Below are positions 28,427 through 38,417 of a stretch of 64,000 bases of DNA, piece by piece. Position 1 is the stretch's first letter. Every line of letters starts with the position of its first letter. The DNA comes from Prochlorococcus sp. AG-686-J21. Lineage in GTDB: Bacteria > Cyanobacteriota > Cyanobacteriia > PCC-6307 > Cyanobiaceae. The notes under the pieces were generated by a model. That model did not search any database and had not been told where the DNA came from. It worked only from the letters and a program-made list of their open reading frames with translations. Position numbers and translations under genes: made by a program. The stretch is from the NCBI GenBank assembly GCA_003210285.1, contig QCVS01000008.1:22525-86524 (forward strand). Reading direction: 5' to 3'.

Positions 28427-29227
28427 CTATAAATTTAAAAGAATCAAAATTCCAAATACCAATCTGTAGTAAATAAATATCTTCAGTCCATGAGAAGAAA
28501 CATATTTTATAAAAAAATCGATGGCTAATAAAGAAGAAAAGAAAGTTGTGATTAATCCAACAAAAAGAGGAAGAAATGGAAATGTTAAAAATTGATTAAC
28601 TGCACTAAAAAACTCAACAAAAGCTGCTAATGAAATTGCAGGAATACCAAGAAGGAATGAATATTTAGCTGCATCTTTTCTATTCCATCCAGATAATAGA
28701 GCCATAGAGATTGTAGATCCTGATCGAGATACTCCTGGAAAAATTGCAAAGGCTTGGGCAATACCTATGTATAAACTATTCCTATACTTATGATTATTTA
28801 AATTAATTAATTTATTAGTAGAGATATCTGCAAAAAGCATAATTACCGACATCAATATAGATACTATTGCTATTGAAAGATTTGAACGTAAAAACGAATC
28901 AGAGAATCCTGGTACAAAAATTTTTATAATTCCACCAAAAAAAACAATTGGAATTGTACCTATAAAGATAGATTTGTATAATTTATTAGACAAAAATGAA
29001 TATCTTAGTTTTCCAGAATTTGTATTTTCGAAATTAAAAATTGTTTTCCGAAAATACCAGAATATTGCAAAAACACTTCCAATTTGTATGATTGCAGATA
29101 AGGAAGAACCAGGATCTTTAATACCAAATAATAGAGAAATAATTTTCAAATGAGCAGTGCTACTTATAGGAATAAATTCTGTTAAACCTTGAATTATTCC
29201 ATAAAAAATAAATTTTAAAAATTCCAA
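28427..29227 (-). CDS. uppP: Undecaprenyl-diphosphatase UppP/BacA
   Basis: The 266-residue polytopic membrane protein has the two family motifs: QGLTEFIPISSTAHL with Glu17, and FPGVSRSGSTISMALL. It dephosphorylates undecaprenyl diphosphate to recycle the lipid carrier for peptidoglycan and surface polysaccharide. It is full length and followed by a small membrane protein on the same strand. Confidence 0.95.
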   Translation of the reverse strand: MEFLKFIFYGIIQGLTEFIPISSTAHLKIISLLFGIKDPGSSLSAIIQIGSVFAIFWYFRKTIFNFENTNSGKLRYSFLSNKLYKSIFIGTIPIVFFGGIIKIFVPGFSDSFLRSNLSIAIVSILMSVIMLFADISTNKLINLNNHKYRNSLYIGIAQAFAIFPGVSRSGSTISMALLSGWNRKDAAKYSFLLGIPAISLAAFVEFFSAVNQFLTFPFLPLFVGLITTFFSSLLAIDFFIKYVSSHGLKIFIYYRLVFGILILLNL

Positions 29228-29316
29228 TAGCTATATTCAAAATATTATTCAATAATAATATCAATTAAAAATAATACAATTTACATTCTTATAAGAAAAG
29301 CTAAAGTATTAGTATT

Positions 29317-29595
29317 ATGAATAAGTTTGTTTTTAAAATATTAGTTTTCGTAACTCTCTTTATGTTTTCTGATGCTGTAAAAGCTGAATATTGGTTAGTA
29401 ATTGGAACCTACAGACAAGGACCAGGGCGAAGACCCGAGGTAAGTGGAATAACAAGCCCAACCCTGCATACTATTCCAATGAGTGATATCGATACATGTG
29501 AAAAAGCTGGGAATAAAATCTCAAAAGAAATTTATAAACCTGTTTGGCAATTTGATAATAAATGGACTTGTATATATGGTGGGATTTCTAAATAA
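29317..29595 (+). CDS. Secreted small protein of unknown function
   Basis: The 92-residue product has a signal peptide (FKILVFVTLFMFSDAVKA) with a likely cleavage before EYWLVIG. The mature 70-residue domain has two cysteines (in IDTCEKAG and KWTCIYGG) that could form a disulfide. The pattern YWLVIGTYRQGPGRRPEV is probably conserved in picocyanobacteria, but I do not know a function. It converges with the 44-residue gene at 29598. Confidence 0.65.
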   Translation: MNKFVFKILVFVTLFMFSDAVKAEYWLVIGTYRQGPGRRPEVSGITSPTLHTIPMSDIDTCEKAGNKISKEIYKPVWQFDNKWTCIYGGISK

Positions 29596-29597
29596 TA

Positions 29598-29732
29598 TTA
29601 TCTTTTGACATCATGGGCACAACCATCACCTTTATAATTTTCACTTTCGTAAAAATCATTTCTTGTCCCAAAATAGACGGTTAGTAATACAAAAGGCAAA
29701 CTAATTATAAAAAGTACTATACTAAGGGCCAT
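29598..29732 (-). CDS. 44-residue one-helix membrane protein
   Basis: ATG 29732 to TAA 29598 encodes MALSIVLFIISLPFVLLTVY (a single membrane helix) followed by a polar tail FGTRNDFYESENYKGDGCAH and DVKR. A helix plus a hydrophilic tail suggests a small subunit or assembly factor of a membrane complex. The gene ends three bases from the stop codon of its convergent neighbour and is downstream of the 41-residue gene on the same strand. Not recognised as a named subunit. Confidence 0.6.
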   Translation of the reverse strand: MALSIVLFIISLPFVLLTVYFGTRNDFYESENYKGDGCAHDVKR

Positions 29733-29762
29733 TGTAAATATGAATTTAAAATTTTTATATTA

Positions 29763-29888
29763 TTAATAATCTGTAGGTCCTTTCAATCCAATATAAAAAA
29801 AGCCACCAAGGCCAATCAAAACTAGAACTCCCGCGATGGCGGCTGAAGGAACAAATCCTCCTATAGCAAAAGAAGCAAATTGAGTCAT
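29763..29888 (-). CDS. 41-residue one-helix membrane protein, paralogue of 62865-63002
   Basis: ATG 29888 to TAA 29763 encodes MTQFASFAIGGFVPSAAIAG, then a Gly/Leu-rich helix and LKGPTDY. The N-terminal ASFAIGGF-x-P-x-AA block also occurs in the 45-residue protein at 62865-63002, so the two form a small family. Size and helix suggest a thylakoid or plasma-membrane mini-subunit; no specific complex can be named. It lies 30 bp upstream of the 44-residue gene. Confidence 0.6.
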   Translation of the reverse strand: MTQFASFAIGGFVPSAAIAGVLVLIGLGGFFYIGLKGPTDY

Positions 29889-29979
29889 TATAATAACGAA
29901 ATATATAATAATATTATCAATAAAAACAACCTAGGTCGTTAAAAAATTCTGACTCGAAGACAATTAAAAACTAAAAGGA

Positions 29980-30207
29980 TTACGCAACTAGAGTTACATC
30001 TTCATTCTCAGAGGAAATTCTTATCCTTTCCTCTAATTTAGGACCATATAATTCATTTCCCCAAATTTCAACTCTAGAATCGATAGGAGCCATAAAAGTA
30101 AGAATATCCGTAGGAAATAATACTCTTTCTAAAAAAAAGCTTGAAGGGCCAATACATCTCAAAACTATCATTCTGGAGCCTTCATTTCTGTAAGAAAACT
30201 CAATCAT
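29980..30207 (-). CDS. DUF1830 family protein
   Basis: The 75-residue soluble protein has the cyanobacterial DUF1830 pattern FSYRNEGSRMIVLRCIGPSS, then FFLERVLFPTDILTFMAP and VEIWGNELYGPKL. The function of this family is unknown. It stands between two small unknown genes and the glucosylglycerate operon, all on the minus strand, with gaps of about 80-90 bp. Confidence 0.8.
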   Translation of the reverse strand: MIEFSYRNEGSRMIVLRCIGPSSFFLERVLFPTDILTFMAPIDSRVEIWGNELYGPKLEERIRISSENEDVTLVA

Positions 30208-30286
30208 CTAAAAAACATCAAAAAACATATTTATTAAACACCAAGTAAATTAATATAAAATGTATAAAAAACAACTAAATAAAAAA

Positions 30287-31249
30287 TTATTTAGAGGAAT
30301 GTTGATTTAATCCAACTCTAATTAATTTTCTCTCTTGATTCATCATCAATAAAACATCTGAGTTAATATCATCGAAACTCTCATGAGGGATAGAAACATT
30401 TAACATGCGAAGAAAATTATTCAAATTATCATCTTTAAGTGAACTTCCAGTTTTAACATGCATATTCTTTTCTTGATAAGTTTTCCATTTATTCATATAT
30501 TTGAATTTCAATGGTTTTAAATGCCAAATTTTATCAATCATATTCCAAATATCTAAATAATGTTCTAAATTATTTTGTATTTTTTCTCTGTAAGAACATT
30601 CATAAGCATTTAATGGAGGTAAAATATTCAGAGAATTATCAGAATTTATAGATAAAGGTTTAACACCTAAAAACCAACCTTCTATTATCAACAGATCAGG
30701 GTGTTCCTCTCTCCAAAAAGCCCTATCACCTAAACCGTTTCTTAAAGATTTATCAAATACAGGAACATTCAATTGTCCATCAGTTTTCCACTTAAGTAAT
30801 TTCTCTTTCATTAAATCAATCGAGTGGCTGCCAGGAAAACCTCGAGATACATTCCATGGATTATTCTTAATAGCTAATTCCATTTCTTCAGATGGCAAAT
30901 AAAAATCATCAATAGAGATAACAGATAACTTAAATTTTAATTTTAAAGATGTACTCTCCAACCATTTACCTAAAGTAGTTTTCCCAGTGCCAGGTAAAGC
31001 TGATATTCCAATAATTTTCCGATCAGGTGATGTTTTATTTAATTTATATGCTTGTGATAAAAGGGGTAAAGCCAATCCCCAAATCCAATCATCATTTACA
31101 TTATCATCCCAAAAATTATCAATTAAAAGTATCTTTTTCTTGAGATTCCAAAACTTAAACCATTCATTTAATGAATACCATCCAATTTGAGAAATTAATT
31201 CTTCAAAATCATCCAATGGAAATTCAATATTTAAATCTTTCATCATCAC
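30287..31249 (-). CDS. Glycerate kinase (P-loop, GLYK/D-glycerate 3-kinase type)
   Basis: The 320-residue protein has a P-loop GISALPGTGKTT (81-92), VISIDDFYLPSEEM and the ADP-sugar-kinase-like LLIIEGWFLGVKPL. These match plant/cyanobacterial glycerate 3-kinase (phosphoribulokinase/uridine kinase-like fold). It would make 3-phosphoglycerate in photorespiration. Its 4-bp overlap with the HAD phosphatase gene and the neighbouring phosphorylase suggest that here it also rephosphorylates glycerate released from glucosylglycerate. Confidence 0.85.
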   Translation of the reverse strand: MMMKDLNIEFPLDDFEELISQIGWYSLNEWFKFWNLKKKILLIDNFWDDNVNDDWIWGLALPLLSQAYKLNKTSPDRKIIGISALPGTGKTTLGKWLESTSLKLKFKLSVISIDDFYLPSEEMELAIKNNPWNVSRGFPGSHSIDLMKEKLLKWKTDGQLNVPVFDKSLRNGLGDRAFWREEHPDLLIIEGWFLGVKPLSINSDNSLNILPPLNAYECSYREKIQNNLEHYLDIWNMIDKIWHLKPLKFKYMNKWKTYQEKNMHVKTGSSLKDDNLNNFLRMLNVSIPHESFDDINSDVLLMMNQERKLIRVGLNQHSSK

Positions 31250-32046
31250 CTTAATACTATATTTTTTATCAACTTATTTATTTCACTTTTCCAACCATAA
31301 CCATTTGGATCAGTCGCTAAGGTGAATTTATGTTCATTTAATTTCTCTAATAATTTCAAATTTGGTCCATTAGGGCCAGGAATAACAATTTTGTAATCTG
31401 AATTCAATAATAAAGGTAAATCATTAGGGGAATCTCCTAGACCAATAATTTTAATATTTGGATTATTTGAATATTTCTTAAGGACATTTATTGCTTTTCC
31501 CTTGTTTGAATTAATTGATAACATGTGGCTCATCCTATTACCTTTAAAAATTTCTACATTATATCTTTTGCAGCAAATATTGATATCTTCTTCGATGTTT
31601 TCAGGAGGATTTAAGAATGGCATACTCCAGTGCCTATCTCTCATTAATTTAAGAGAATGGCCTTTTAAGCCAGTTAGTTCTGTTGCCTCTTCGTCGGAAA
31701 TATTATTGAGAGGTTGTAAATCATAATTAATTTCATTAGAAATATTACTTAAAATGTTTTCAAGTATTTCGTATTTTTCTCCAAGAATAATCTCCCCATT
31801 AACTCTCTTTAATGTTTCACCATATATGGCTGCACCATTTTCAACAATATAAGGATCCGTTAAATTAAGTTGTTTTCTAATAACCTTTACTTCAGAGGCA
31901 GTTTTACTGGTACATAATATTACTGGAATAGATAATTCCTGAAGTAATTTTATAGTTTCTTTTGCTGGAGTTAAATCATAAGAATGATCCATTAATGTTC
32001 CATCAACATCACTCACAATCCATAAGGAAGAATTTTCAATCATCAA
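31246..32046 (-). CDS. gpgP: Glucosyl-/mannosyl-3-phosphoglycerate phosphatase (HAD-IIB)
   Basis: The 266-residue HAD hydrolase has the nucleophile motif VSDVDGTLMDH (Asp13, Asp15), ILCTSKTASEV and the C-terminal IIGLGDSPNDLPLL. INSNKGKAINVL is typical of the MpgP/GpgP subgroup. It would dephosphorylate glucosyl-3-phosphoglycerate to glucosylglycerate. It overlaps the GH13 gene by 11 bp and the glycerate kinase gene by 4 bp. Specificity for glucosyl over mannosyl is inferred from the adjacent gpgS. Confidence 0.85.
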   Translation of the reverse strand: MMIENSSLWIVSDVDGTLMDHSYDLTPAKETIKLLQELSIPVILCTSKTASEVKVIRKQLNLTDPYIVENGAAIYGETLKRVNGEIILGEKYEILENILSNISNEINYDLQPLNNISDEEATELTGLKGHSLKLMRDRHWSMPFLNPPENIEEDINICCKRYNVEIFKGNRMSHMLSINSNKGKAINVLKKYSNNPNIKIIGLGDSPNDLPLLLNSDYKIVIPGPNGPNLKLLEKLNEHKFTLATDPNGYGWKSEINKLIKNIVLR

Positions 32047-33805
32047 TCAAAAAACCAAGCCAAATAACTTGAAAGGGATCAAGTTCAATATTATTAGAAT
32101 TATATTTATTTGTTGTTAAATAATCCTGCATATTTAAATCATTTTTAATCAATTTATTAAATTCATAATCCATGAACCTGTAGTTAATTTTATTTTCCGT
32201 CATATTATGAATTATGAAAATAGCTTTTGAACCAATACCTCTTTTAATTACAACAATATCAGATCTACTTTTAGATAAACATTCCATCTGAGACTGAGGA
32301 TGGAATTGAGGTAGTTTTGCTCTAACATCCATTGCACTACGGAGATATCTAAGATTTTTGTTAGCATTAGATTCAGGATTTTTAAAAACAGCTGCTAGAT
32401 TCTCTGACTTAAATTTTTCTCTATTTAAATCTCTTCTTTGACCTGTCATTGAAAAATTTTTTATATCATTTTCTGAAGCCAGCAATGCGGGTAGATAAAA
32501 AGCAGGAACACCTTTTAGAGACATCACGAATAATTGGGTTAATAAGAACCTCTCATATTGAAAACGATTAGAATCTCTACCTGGATCTTCCATTGCACTC
32601 CACCAACTAATATTTAATTCATATGGTTTATCTACACCATTTGATAATCTTCTATGACTTACTAGTCCACCTCTTTTCTCACAATTAATCAATAAATCTT
32701 TAATTCTTTGTTCATTCATAAGCCCCTCTAAAGCTCTTAACCCAACACCATCATGAGAAGCAGTAAAATTAAACAAAGTAGTAGTCTCGGGCAACTCCGG
32801 CCAATCACAAATCCATGAATTTAAAATATCTGCTCTTGAAGTAATTATTGCTTCTAAAAGAAGAGGAGGCAAAGGAAAATTATAAGCCATATCCGCCTCA
32901 TCTTCTGGAATTAAATAAGAAAGATTTTCCTTCTGTGGAACATTAGTTTCAGTAATTAAAACACCATCTTTTAGAAGATCATTAAGCAATATTCTTAGGA
33001 TCTTTACTATTGAATGTGCTTTTGGTAAATGCAAACATGTTGTCCCAGATTCCTTCCAAATAAAACCTACAGCATCGAGTCTTAACCATTTAATACCATT
33101 TGATAAATAAGTAATAATCAAATGAAGAAACTCTACTGTCATTTTGGGATTAAGCCAATTCAAATCAACTTGATCTGGTCCAAAGGTTGTCCAAACTTGT
33201 TTTTGTCCATCCTCTGTATTTATTTGGGAGAAAAGAGATGAACTTCTTGGTCTGATAACATTTTTCCAGTCAAGATCCTGTGAAGGAGAAAAGACATTAG
33301 ATAATCCTGGTTCTTGACATTTAATAAATTGCTGAACCCATGGATGAGATGATGAAACATGATTTAAAACTAGATCAGCCATTAAAAAATGTTTATTAGA
33401 AATACTATTAAGATCTTCCCAGCTACCAAATTTTTCATCTATAGATTTATGACTTGATACAGCAAAACCACCATCACTAGTTGATTTTAGAAATGGAAGA
33501 ATATGAACTACTTTTGATAAACTTCCAAAATATTTACTAAGTAATTCTCGAAGCGTTACAAGTGTAGCTTCCCCTTTTTTATAAACCCCATCTGCGTATG
33601 TTATTAAAACAGCATAAGATTCATCCCATTTTTTATCTTCACTTATTTCTTCATAACGAGACTTCTCTGAGAAATCATCTAAAATCTGCAATAATTGATT
33701 ACAAATAAAGTTAAGCTCTTCGGTAGTATGATCCTTATAAATTGTCTCTAACAATTTACTAAGTCTTAATCTATCTAATTTTTTCTCTGAATCAATTTGC
33801 GTCAC
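32036..33805 (-). CDS. GH13 phosphorylase (sucrose- or, more likely, glucosylglycerate phosphorylase)
   Basis: The 589-residue GH13 enzyme has the nucleophile in WLRLDAVGFIWKE (Asp244), acid/base Glu286 in LITETNVP, and the third carboxylate Asp352 in FTASHDGVGLR. RLDAVGF-x-WKE-x-GT and the overall length fit subfamily GH13_18, usually annotated sucrose phosphorylase. Related members phosphorolyse 2-O-glucosylglycerate to glucose-1-phosphate and glycerate. The operon with a GpgP-type phosphatase and a glycerate kinase, and the divergent gpgS, favour the latter substrate; this is inference. Confidence 0.85.
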   Translation of the reverse strand: MTQIDSEKKLDRLRLSKLLETIYKDHTTEELNFICNQLLQILDDFSEKSRYEEISEDKKWDESYAVLITYADGVYKKGEATLVTLRELLSKYFGSLSKVVHILPFLKSTSDGGFAVSSHKSIDEKFGSWEDLNSISNKHFLMADLVLNHVSSSHPWVQQFIKCQEPGLSNVFSPSQDLDWKNVIRPRSSSLFSQINTEDGQKQVWTTFGPDQVDLNWLNPKMTVEFLHLIITYLSNGIKWLRLDAVGFIWKESGTTCLHLPKAHSIVKILRILLNDLLKDGVLITETNVPQKENLSYLIPEDEADMAYNFPLPPLLLEAIITSRADILNSWICDWPELPETTTLFNFTASHDGVGLRALEGLMNEQRIKDLLINCEKRGGLVSHRRLSNGVDKPYELNISWWSAMEDPGRDSNRFQYERFLLTQLFVMSLKGVPAFYLPALLASENDIKNFSMTGQRRDLNREKFKSENLAAVFKNPESNANKNLRYLRSAMDVRAKLPQFHPQSQMECLSKSRSDIVVIKRGIGSKAIFIIHNMTENKINYRFMDYEFNKLIKNDLNMQDYLTTNKYNSNNIELDPFQVIWLGFLIDD

Positions 33806-33854
33806 TTTGAAAAATCATCGAAGCACTAACACTATTCTGCACAACAAATAGAAA

Positions 33855-35081
33855 ATGGACTTTCAACAAGGTTTAATCACAACAATACATGAATATGGTG
33901 TAACCAAGGATCTACTTAAAGAATTAAATAAAAGTCTGAAGAAAAGACCCACTGCAATATTAATTCCTTGTCTCTTTGAAGAATTTGAACGACCTGCGCT
34001 GAAAGATATTAGAGAAGTGTTAAAAAACCTTACTGGATTAAATGAATTAGTTATTGCTCTTTCTGCAAAAACTGTAGATCAAGTAAATTCTGCAAAGTCT
34101 TTTTTTGATTCAATGCCATTCCCAGTTCATATTCAATGGACAAATTCTCCATTTGTAATTGAGCTATTGAGAAGTCAAGAAAAAAATGGACTAGAATTAC
34201 TTGGAACGCCTGGGAAAGGATGGGCAGTTTGGCAAGGTATAGGTGTTGCGACAAGAAAGTCTGATGTGGTTGCTTTATTTGATGCTGACATAAAAACATT
34301 CAGCCCATTATATCCATCAAGAATGATTCTCCCATTGTTAGACGAATCATATGGAATTTCATATGTAAAAGCCTTCTATAGTCGATTATCCTTAGAAACT
34401 AATCAATTACAAGGAAGAGCAACTAGATTATTTGTTGGTCCTCTTTTGGCAAGTTTGGAGCAGTTAGTTGGCAATGGTCCTTTCTTGCAGTATTTGCAAT
34501 CATTTAGATATCCTCTAGCTGGTGAATTTGCATTTACAAAAGATTTAGCTATGAATTTAAGAATTCCATGTGATTGGGGATTAGAGATAGGTCTTCTCTC
34601 AGAAGTTTATAGGAATGTCAGAACATCCAAAATAGCTCAAGTTGACCTTGGATTATTTGATCATAAACATAAAAATATAGGTTCATCCTCTAAAGAAGGT
34701 CTACAAAAAATGTGCACAGAAATTCTTTCTAGTGTCTTAAGAGGACTTATGGAACATCAAGCTCAGACTTTAACAAGCACCCAATTATCAACACTTGAAG
34801 TTCTTTATAAAAGAGTAGGAGAAGATAGAGTTAAACAATTTGGACTAGATTCAGCAGTTAACAATCTTCCCTATGACAGGCATGAAGAGGAATTGTCTGT
34901 TCAAAAATTTGCAAAATTATTAAGACCTGCTACTCAAGGTTACTTAGCAAATCCAACAACTCAACAACTTCCTAGTTGGTCAAGAGTCCTTTCATGCGAG
35001 AATAAAATTCAAGAAGATTTAGCTAAAGCAGGATCTAAAGAAATGAATTCAACCAAAAAAGAATTAATTAATAACTACTAA
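33855..35081 (+). CDS. gpgS: Glucosyl-3-phosphoglycerate synthase (GT81)
   Basis: The 408-residue glycosyltransferase has [18 protein letters not shown] and the metal-binding DAD in [13 protein letters not shown] (Asp143, Asp145), plus [20 protein letters not shown]. These fit the GpgS family. It transfers glucose from NDP-glucose to 3-phosphoglycerate. The product is dephosphorylated to glucosylglycerate, a negatively charged compatible solute that can replace glutamate when nitrogen is short. It is divergent from the GH13 gene (49 bp gap) and converges with ureC by a 4-bp overlap. Confidence 0.92.
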   Translation: MDFQQGLITTIHEYGVTKDLLKELNKSLKKRPTAILIPCLFEEFERPALKDIREVLKNLTGLNELVIALSAKTVDQVNSAKSFFDSMPFPVHIQWTNSPFVIELLRSQEKNGLELLGTPGKGWAVWQGIGVATRKSDVVALFDADIKTFSPLYPSRMILPLLDESYGISYVKAFYSRLSLETNQLQGRATRLFVGPLLASLEQLVGNGPFLQYLQSFRYPLAGEFAFTKDLAMNLRIPCDWGLEIGLLSEVYRNVRTSKIAQVDLGLFDHKHKNIGSSSKEGLQKMCTEILSSVLRGLMEHQAQTLTSTQLSTLEVLYKRVGEDRVKQFGLDSAVNNLPYDRHEEELSVQKFAKLLRPATQGYLANPTTQQLPSWSRVLSCENKIQEDLAKAGSKEMNSTKKELINNY

Positions 35082-36787
35082 AGTAAGAAATACTTTTGAG
35101 CCATTGGCACTTCCTCAAGAGGTTCACAAGAGAGTAATACTCCATCAGCGAATACTTCATAGGTTTGTGGATCAACTGAAATATTTGGCAATTTACTATT
35201 CAATTTTAAATCTAATTTATTAATGGATCTTGTGTTTTCTACAGCTAAACATTTTTTATGTAAAGAAAGTTTGTTAGGAATATCAAGTTCGATAGCATTT
35301 TTACTCAAAAAAGTGAACGAACTTTTTAAAAGTGATTGTCCATAATTTGCAAACATAGGTCTACCATGAACAGGTGCGGGCGTTGGTATTGAAGCATTTG
35401 CATCACCCATCTGAGACCAAACTATAGAACCCCCTTTGACAACTAATTCTGGTTTAACACCAAAAAAAGAGGGCTTCCACAAAACTAAATCCGCGATTTT
35501 ACCTTTTTCTACGGAACCAACAAACCTATTAATTCCATGAGCAATAGCTGGATTTATAGTGACTTTAGAGATATATCTTTTAACTCTATAGTTATCATTT
35601 TTATCAGAGTCTTCCGGTAAGGGACCTCTTTGGACTTTCATTTTATGTGCGGTTTGAAAAGTCCTTGTTATTACTTCTCCAACTCTTCCCATAGCTTGTG
35701 AATCGCTTGCAATAATTGAAAAAGCTCCAATATCATGCAAAATATCTTCCGCAGCTATTGTCTCCCTCCTAATTCTTGACTCTGCAAATGCAATATCTTC
35801 TGGAATTTTAGAATCTAAATGATGACATACCATTAACATGTCAAGATGTTCTTCTAGAGTATTTTTGGTATAAGGCCTAGTTGGATTAGTACTACTTGGT
35901 AAGACATTATTTTCTCCACAAATTTTAATAATATCTGGAGCATGGCCACCCCCTGCTCCTTCGGTATGAAAAGTATGTATAGTTCTTCCTTCAATGGCAG
36001 CTATAGTATCTTCAACAAACCCTGCTTCATTCAAAGTATCTGTATGAATACATACTTGAACATCTAGAGCATCAGCAACATTAAGACATGAATTTATCGT
36101 TGATGGAGTTGTACCCCAGTCTTCATGCAATTTTAAACCACATGCACCAGCATTTACTTGTTCAAAAAGATTTACTTCATTTGATGAATTCCCCTTACCA
36201 AAAAAACCTAAATTAATAGGAAATGCTTCTGCAGATTGAAGCATACGAGATAAATGGAAAGCACCTGGAGTACAGGTAGTAGCATTTGTTCCGGTAGCTG
36301 GCCCTGTTCCTCCTCCTAACATAGTTGTCACACCAGAAGCTAATGCGGTTTCTATTTGCTGAGGACAAATAAAATGTATATGTGTATCTATAGATCCTGC
36401 AGTAAGAATATGTCCTTCACCAGCTATTACCTCAGTTGAGCAGCCAATAATAATATTAATATTATCTTGTATATCTGGATTTCCAGCTTTACCAATTTCA
36501 TAAATTTTTCCATCTTTCAATCCGACATCAGCTTTGACGATTCCCCACCAATCAACTATCAAGGCATTTGTTATTACTGTATCAACAGCTCCATCGTCTC
36601 TGGTTACTTGAGACTGTCCCATTCCATCTCTGATAACCTTACCTCCTCCGAATTTAACTTCATCTCCATAGGTTGTAAAATCTTTTTCTACTTCAATTAT
36701 TAACTCTGTGTCTGCAAGTCTTACTCTATCTCCCTTTGTTGGCCCATATGTTTGAGCATAAGTTTTTCTATTAATTTTATAAGACAT
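35078..36787 (-). CDS. ureC: Urease alpha subunit
   Basis: The 569-residue catalytic subunit retains every key residue. The nickel ligands His136 and His138 are in SIDTHIHF, the carbamylated Lys219 is in [12 protein letters not shown], and Cys321-His322 lie in the active-site flap [22 protein letters not shown] sequence is present as [15 protein letters not shown]. It hydrolyses urea to ammonia and carbamate. It is the last gene of ureD-ureA-ureB-ureC. Confidence 0.98.
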   Translation of the reverse strand: MSYKINRKTYAQTYGPTKGDRVRLADTELIIEVEKDFTTYGDEVKFGGGKVIRDGMGQSQVTRDDGAVDTVITNALIVDWWGIVKADVGLKDGKIYEIGKAGNPDIQDNINIIIGCSTEVIAGEGHILTAGSIDTHIHFICPQQIETALASGVTTMLGGGTGPATGTNATTCTPGAFHLSRMLQSAEAFPINLGFFGKGNSSNEVNLFEQVNAGACGLKLHEDWGTTPSTINSCLNVADALDVQVCIHTDTLNEAGFVEDTIAAIEGRTIHTFHTEGAGGGHAPDIIKICGENNVLPSSTNPTRPYTKNTLEEHLDMLMVCHHLDSKIPEDIAFAESRIRRETIAAEDILHDIGAFSIIASDSQAMGRVGEVITRTFQTAHKMKVQRGPLPEDSDKNDNYRVKRYISKVTINPAIAHGINRFVGSVEKGKIADLVLWKPSFFGVKPELVVKGGSIVWSQMGDANASIPTPAPVHGRPMFANYGQSLLKSSFTFLSKNAIELDIPNKLSLHKKCLAVENTRSINKLDLKLNSKLPNISVDPQTYEVFADGVLLSCEPLEEVPMAQKYFLL

Positions 36788-36792
36788 AATAT

Positions 36793-37113
36793 TTAAGAAT
36801 CTAAAGGACCATTAATTAAAGCATTAAAACCAAAGGCATTTCTATATCCTGAATAAGATACCAATTTAACCTCTGTAGTATCTCCAGGTTCAAATCTTAT
36901 AGCAGTTCCTGCAGGAATATCTAGACGCATACCAAGTGCAATTTCTCTTGAAAAAATTAAAGCTTTATTTGTTTCAAAAAAATGATAATGAGATCCAACT
37001 TGAATAGGTCTATCTCCAGAATTAGAAACAGTTATAGTTTTTCCCTCTTTACCCGAATTTAATTCAATATAACCATCTTCAGTAATTATTTCCCCAGGTA
37101 TTAAATAGTCCAT
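36793..37113 (-). CDS. ureB: Urease beta subunit
   Basis: The 106-residue protein has the typical start [32 protein letters not shown] (as SHYHFFETN) and [18 protein letters not shown]. It packs against UreC in the trimer of trimers. It is separated from ureA by two bases and from ureC by five. Confidence 0.97.
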   Translation of the reverse strand: MDYLIPGEIITEDGYIELNSGKEGKTITVSNSGDRPIQVGSHYHFFETNKALIFSREIALGMRLDIPAGTAIRFEPGDTTEVKLVSYSGYRNAFGFNALINGPLDS

Positions 37114-37115
37114 AG

Positions 37116-37418
37116 TTAATTAATCGGATTGTGAATAGTTACCAATTTAGTACCATCTGGGAAAACAGCCTCTACTTGAACTTCTTCGACCATTTCAGAA
37201 ATTCCATCCATTACTTGTTTTTTATTCAGCCAAGTTGTACCTTCAGACATTAATTGACTAACACTTTTCCCATCTCTAGCTCCCTCTAAAACTTGAAAAC
37301 TTAAAAAAGCAACTGTCTCTGGATAATTAAGTTTAAGACCCCTATTAAGTCTTCTTTCAGCTAATTGTGCAGCTGAAAAAATTAAAAGCTTATCTTTTTC
37401 TTGAGGTGAAAGATGCAT
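37116..37418 (-). CDS. ureA: Urease gamma subunit
   Basis: The 100-residue protein starts [20 protein letters not shown] and ends with [20 protein letters not shown], the standard UreA sequence. It is the smallest structural subunit of the three-chain urease. It follows ureD by 50 bp on the same strand. Confidence 0.97.
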   Translation of the reverse strand: MHLSPQEKDKLLIFSAAQLAERRLNRGLKLNYPETVAFLSFQVLEGARDGKSVSQLMSEGTTWLNKKQVMDGISEMVEEVQVEAVFPDGTKLVTIHNPIN

Positions 37419-37468
37419 AAATAAAAATTAATCTAAAATTTATTGAAAGAAGTTCTCTATGAACATAA

Positions 37469-38371
37469 TCAATAATTAGTAGAATCTTGTAAAGGCCATA
37501 CACCTTGATATTCTGGCTCACAAAAGCCACAAACAGACCTTATTTGTTTCCAAATACAGAAAAAACATTTTCTTGCCTCTTGTGATGAAGTACCCAAAAA
37601 TCTTATTGAAATTCCATTTTCTAAGGTTCCTAAAGATAAATAATTATTAAAATCGTTAAAAATCAATTTTATATTCTTTTTTAATTCATTAATTTTAGAT
37701 TTAGGAAAATCTTTTTCACATATCCAAATTAAAGAACCAAAAACAGGCATTAAATCCATTCCACTTTTAGCTTCAAAACTAAATTTAGTTAATTCAATTT
37801 GATCTACAAATTCCCAATCATCATATAAATCACAATTCCTTATAATTTCTAATTTTGATCTAAAAATTCCGTTTTCAATAGATTCGCCTGCAGAAGATCT
37901 TCCAAGTCTTATTAAATCAGTAAATAAAAAACTAGAGCTATCTGAAATTTTTATTTTAAATTCCTGAGAATATAAACCGTTTGCAAAAACAATTGTTTCT
38001 TGTGGGAGATACTCTAAATGGGAATTATTAAGAATATTTATATTTGTTTTCTGCAAGGAGAAAGTCCCTTTGGGATTGATTTTTGATCTACCAACTGATC
38101 CATATACTTTCTGAGCAGAAGAGGTTGTTAGTAAAACTTTCGAATTAATTCCAAGATTCGCTTGAAATTCAAGTAAATCTCCACCAACTAAACCTCCTGC
38201 AGTATGCAATATTGGCAAAATACAACGACCCTCTTCGTCATGACTAGACTTTAATAATTTATAGGGAGATTTAAATTTAGATTTGAAGATTGTTTTATCA
38301 TCTTTTCCAGATCTTGATTTATTGTTATGAAAATTTAAGAAACAATTACCTTCCCAAGAAGATTTATCCAT
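37469..38371 (-). CDS. ureD: Urease accessory protein UreD
   Basis: The 300-residue protein has [33 protein letters not shown] and [12 protein letters not shown] of UreD/UreH. It is the scaffold that binds apo-urease and receives nickel from UreG through UreF. It is the first gene of ureDABC and is divergent from ureEFG across a 46-bp AT-rich gap. Confidence 0.94.
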   Translation of the reverse strand: MDKSSWEGNCFLNFHNNKSRSGKDDKTIFKSKFKSPYKLLKSSHDEEGRCILPILHTAGGLVGGDLLEFQANLGINSKVLLTTSSAQKVYGSVGRSKINPKGTFSLQKTNINILNNSHLEYLPQETIVFANGLYSQEFKIKISDSSSFLFTDLIRLGRSSAGESIENGIFRSKLEIIRNCDLYDDWEFVDQIELTKFSFEAKSGMDLMPVFGSLIWICEKDFPKSKINELKKNIKLIFNDFNNYLSLGTLENGISIRFLGTSSQEARKCFFCIWKQIRSVCGFCEPEYQGVWPLQDSTNY

Positions 38372-38417
38372 ATTGTTTTCTTTATTACTCTATTTAAGTT
38401 ACTAAAAATATTTTGTT

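Noticed and set aside
31246..32046. Sucrose-phosphate phosphatase
   Set aside because: The HAD-IIB motifs and the operon context with gpgS fit glucosyl-/mannosyl-3-phosphoglycerate phosphatase better.
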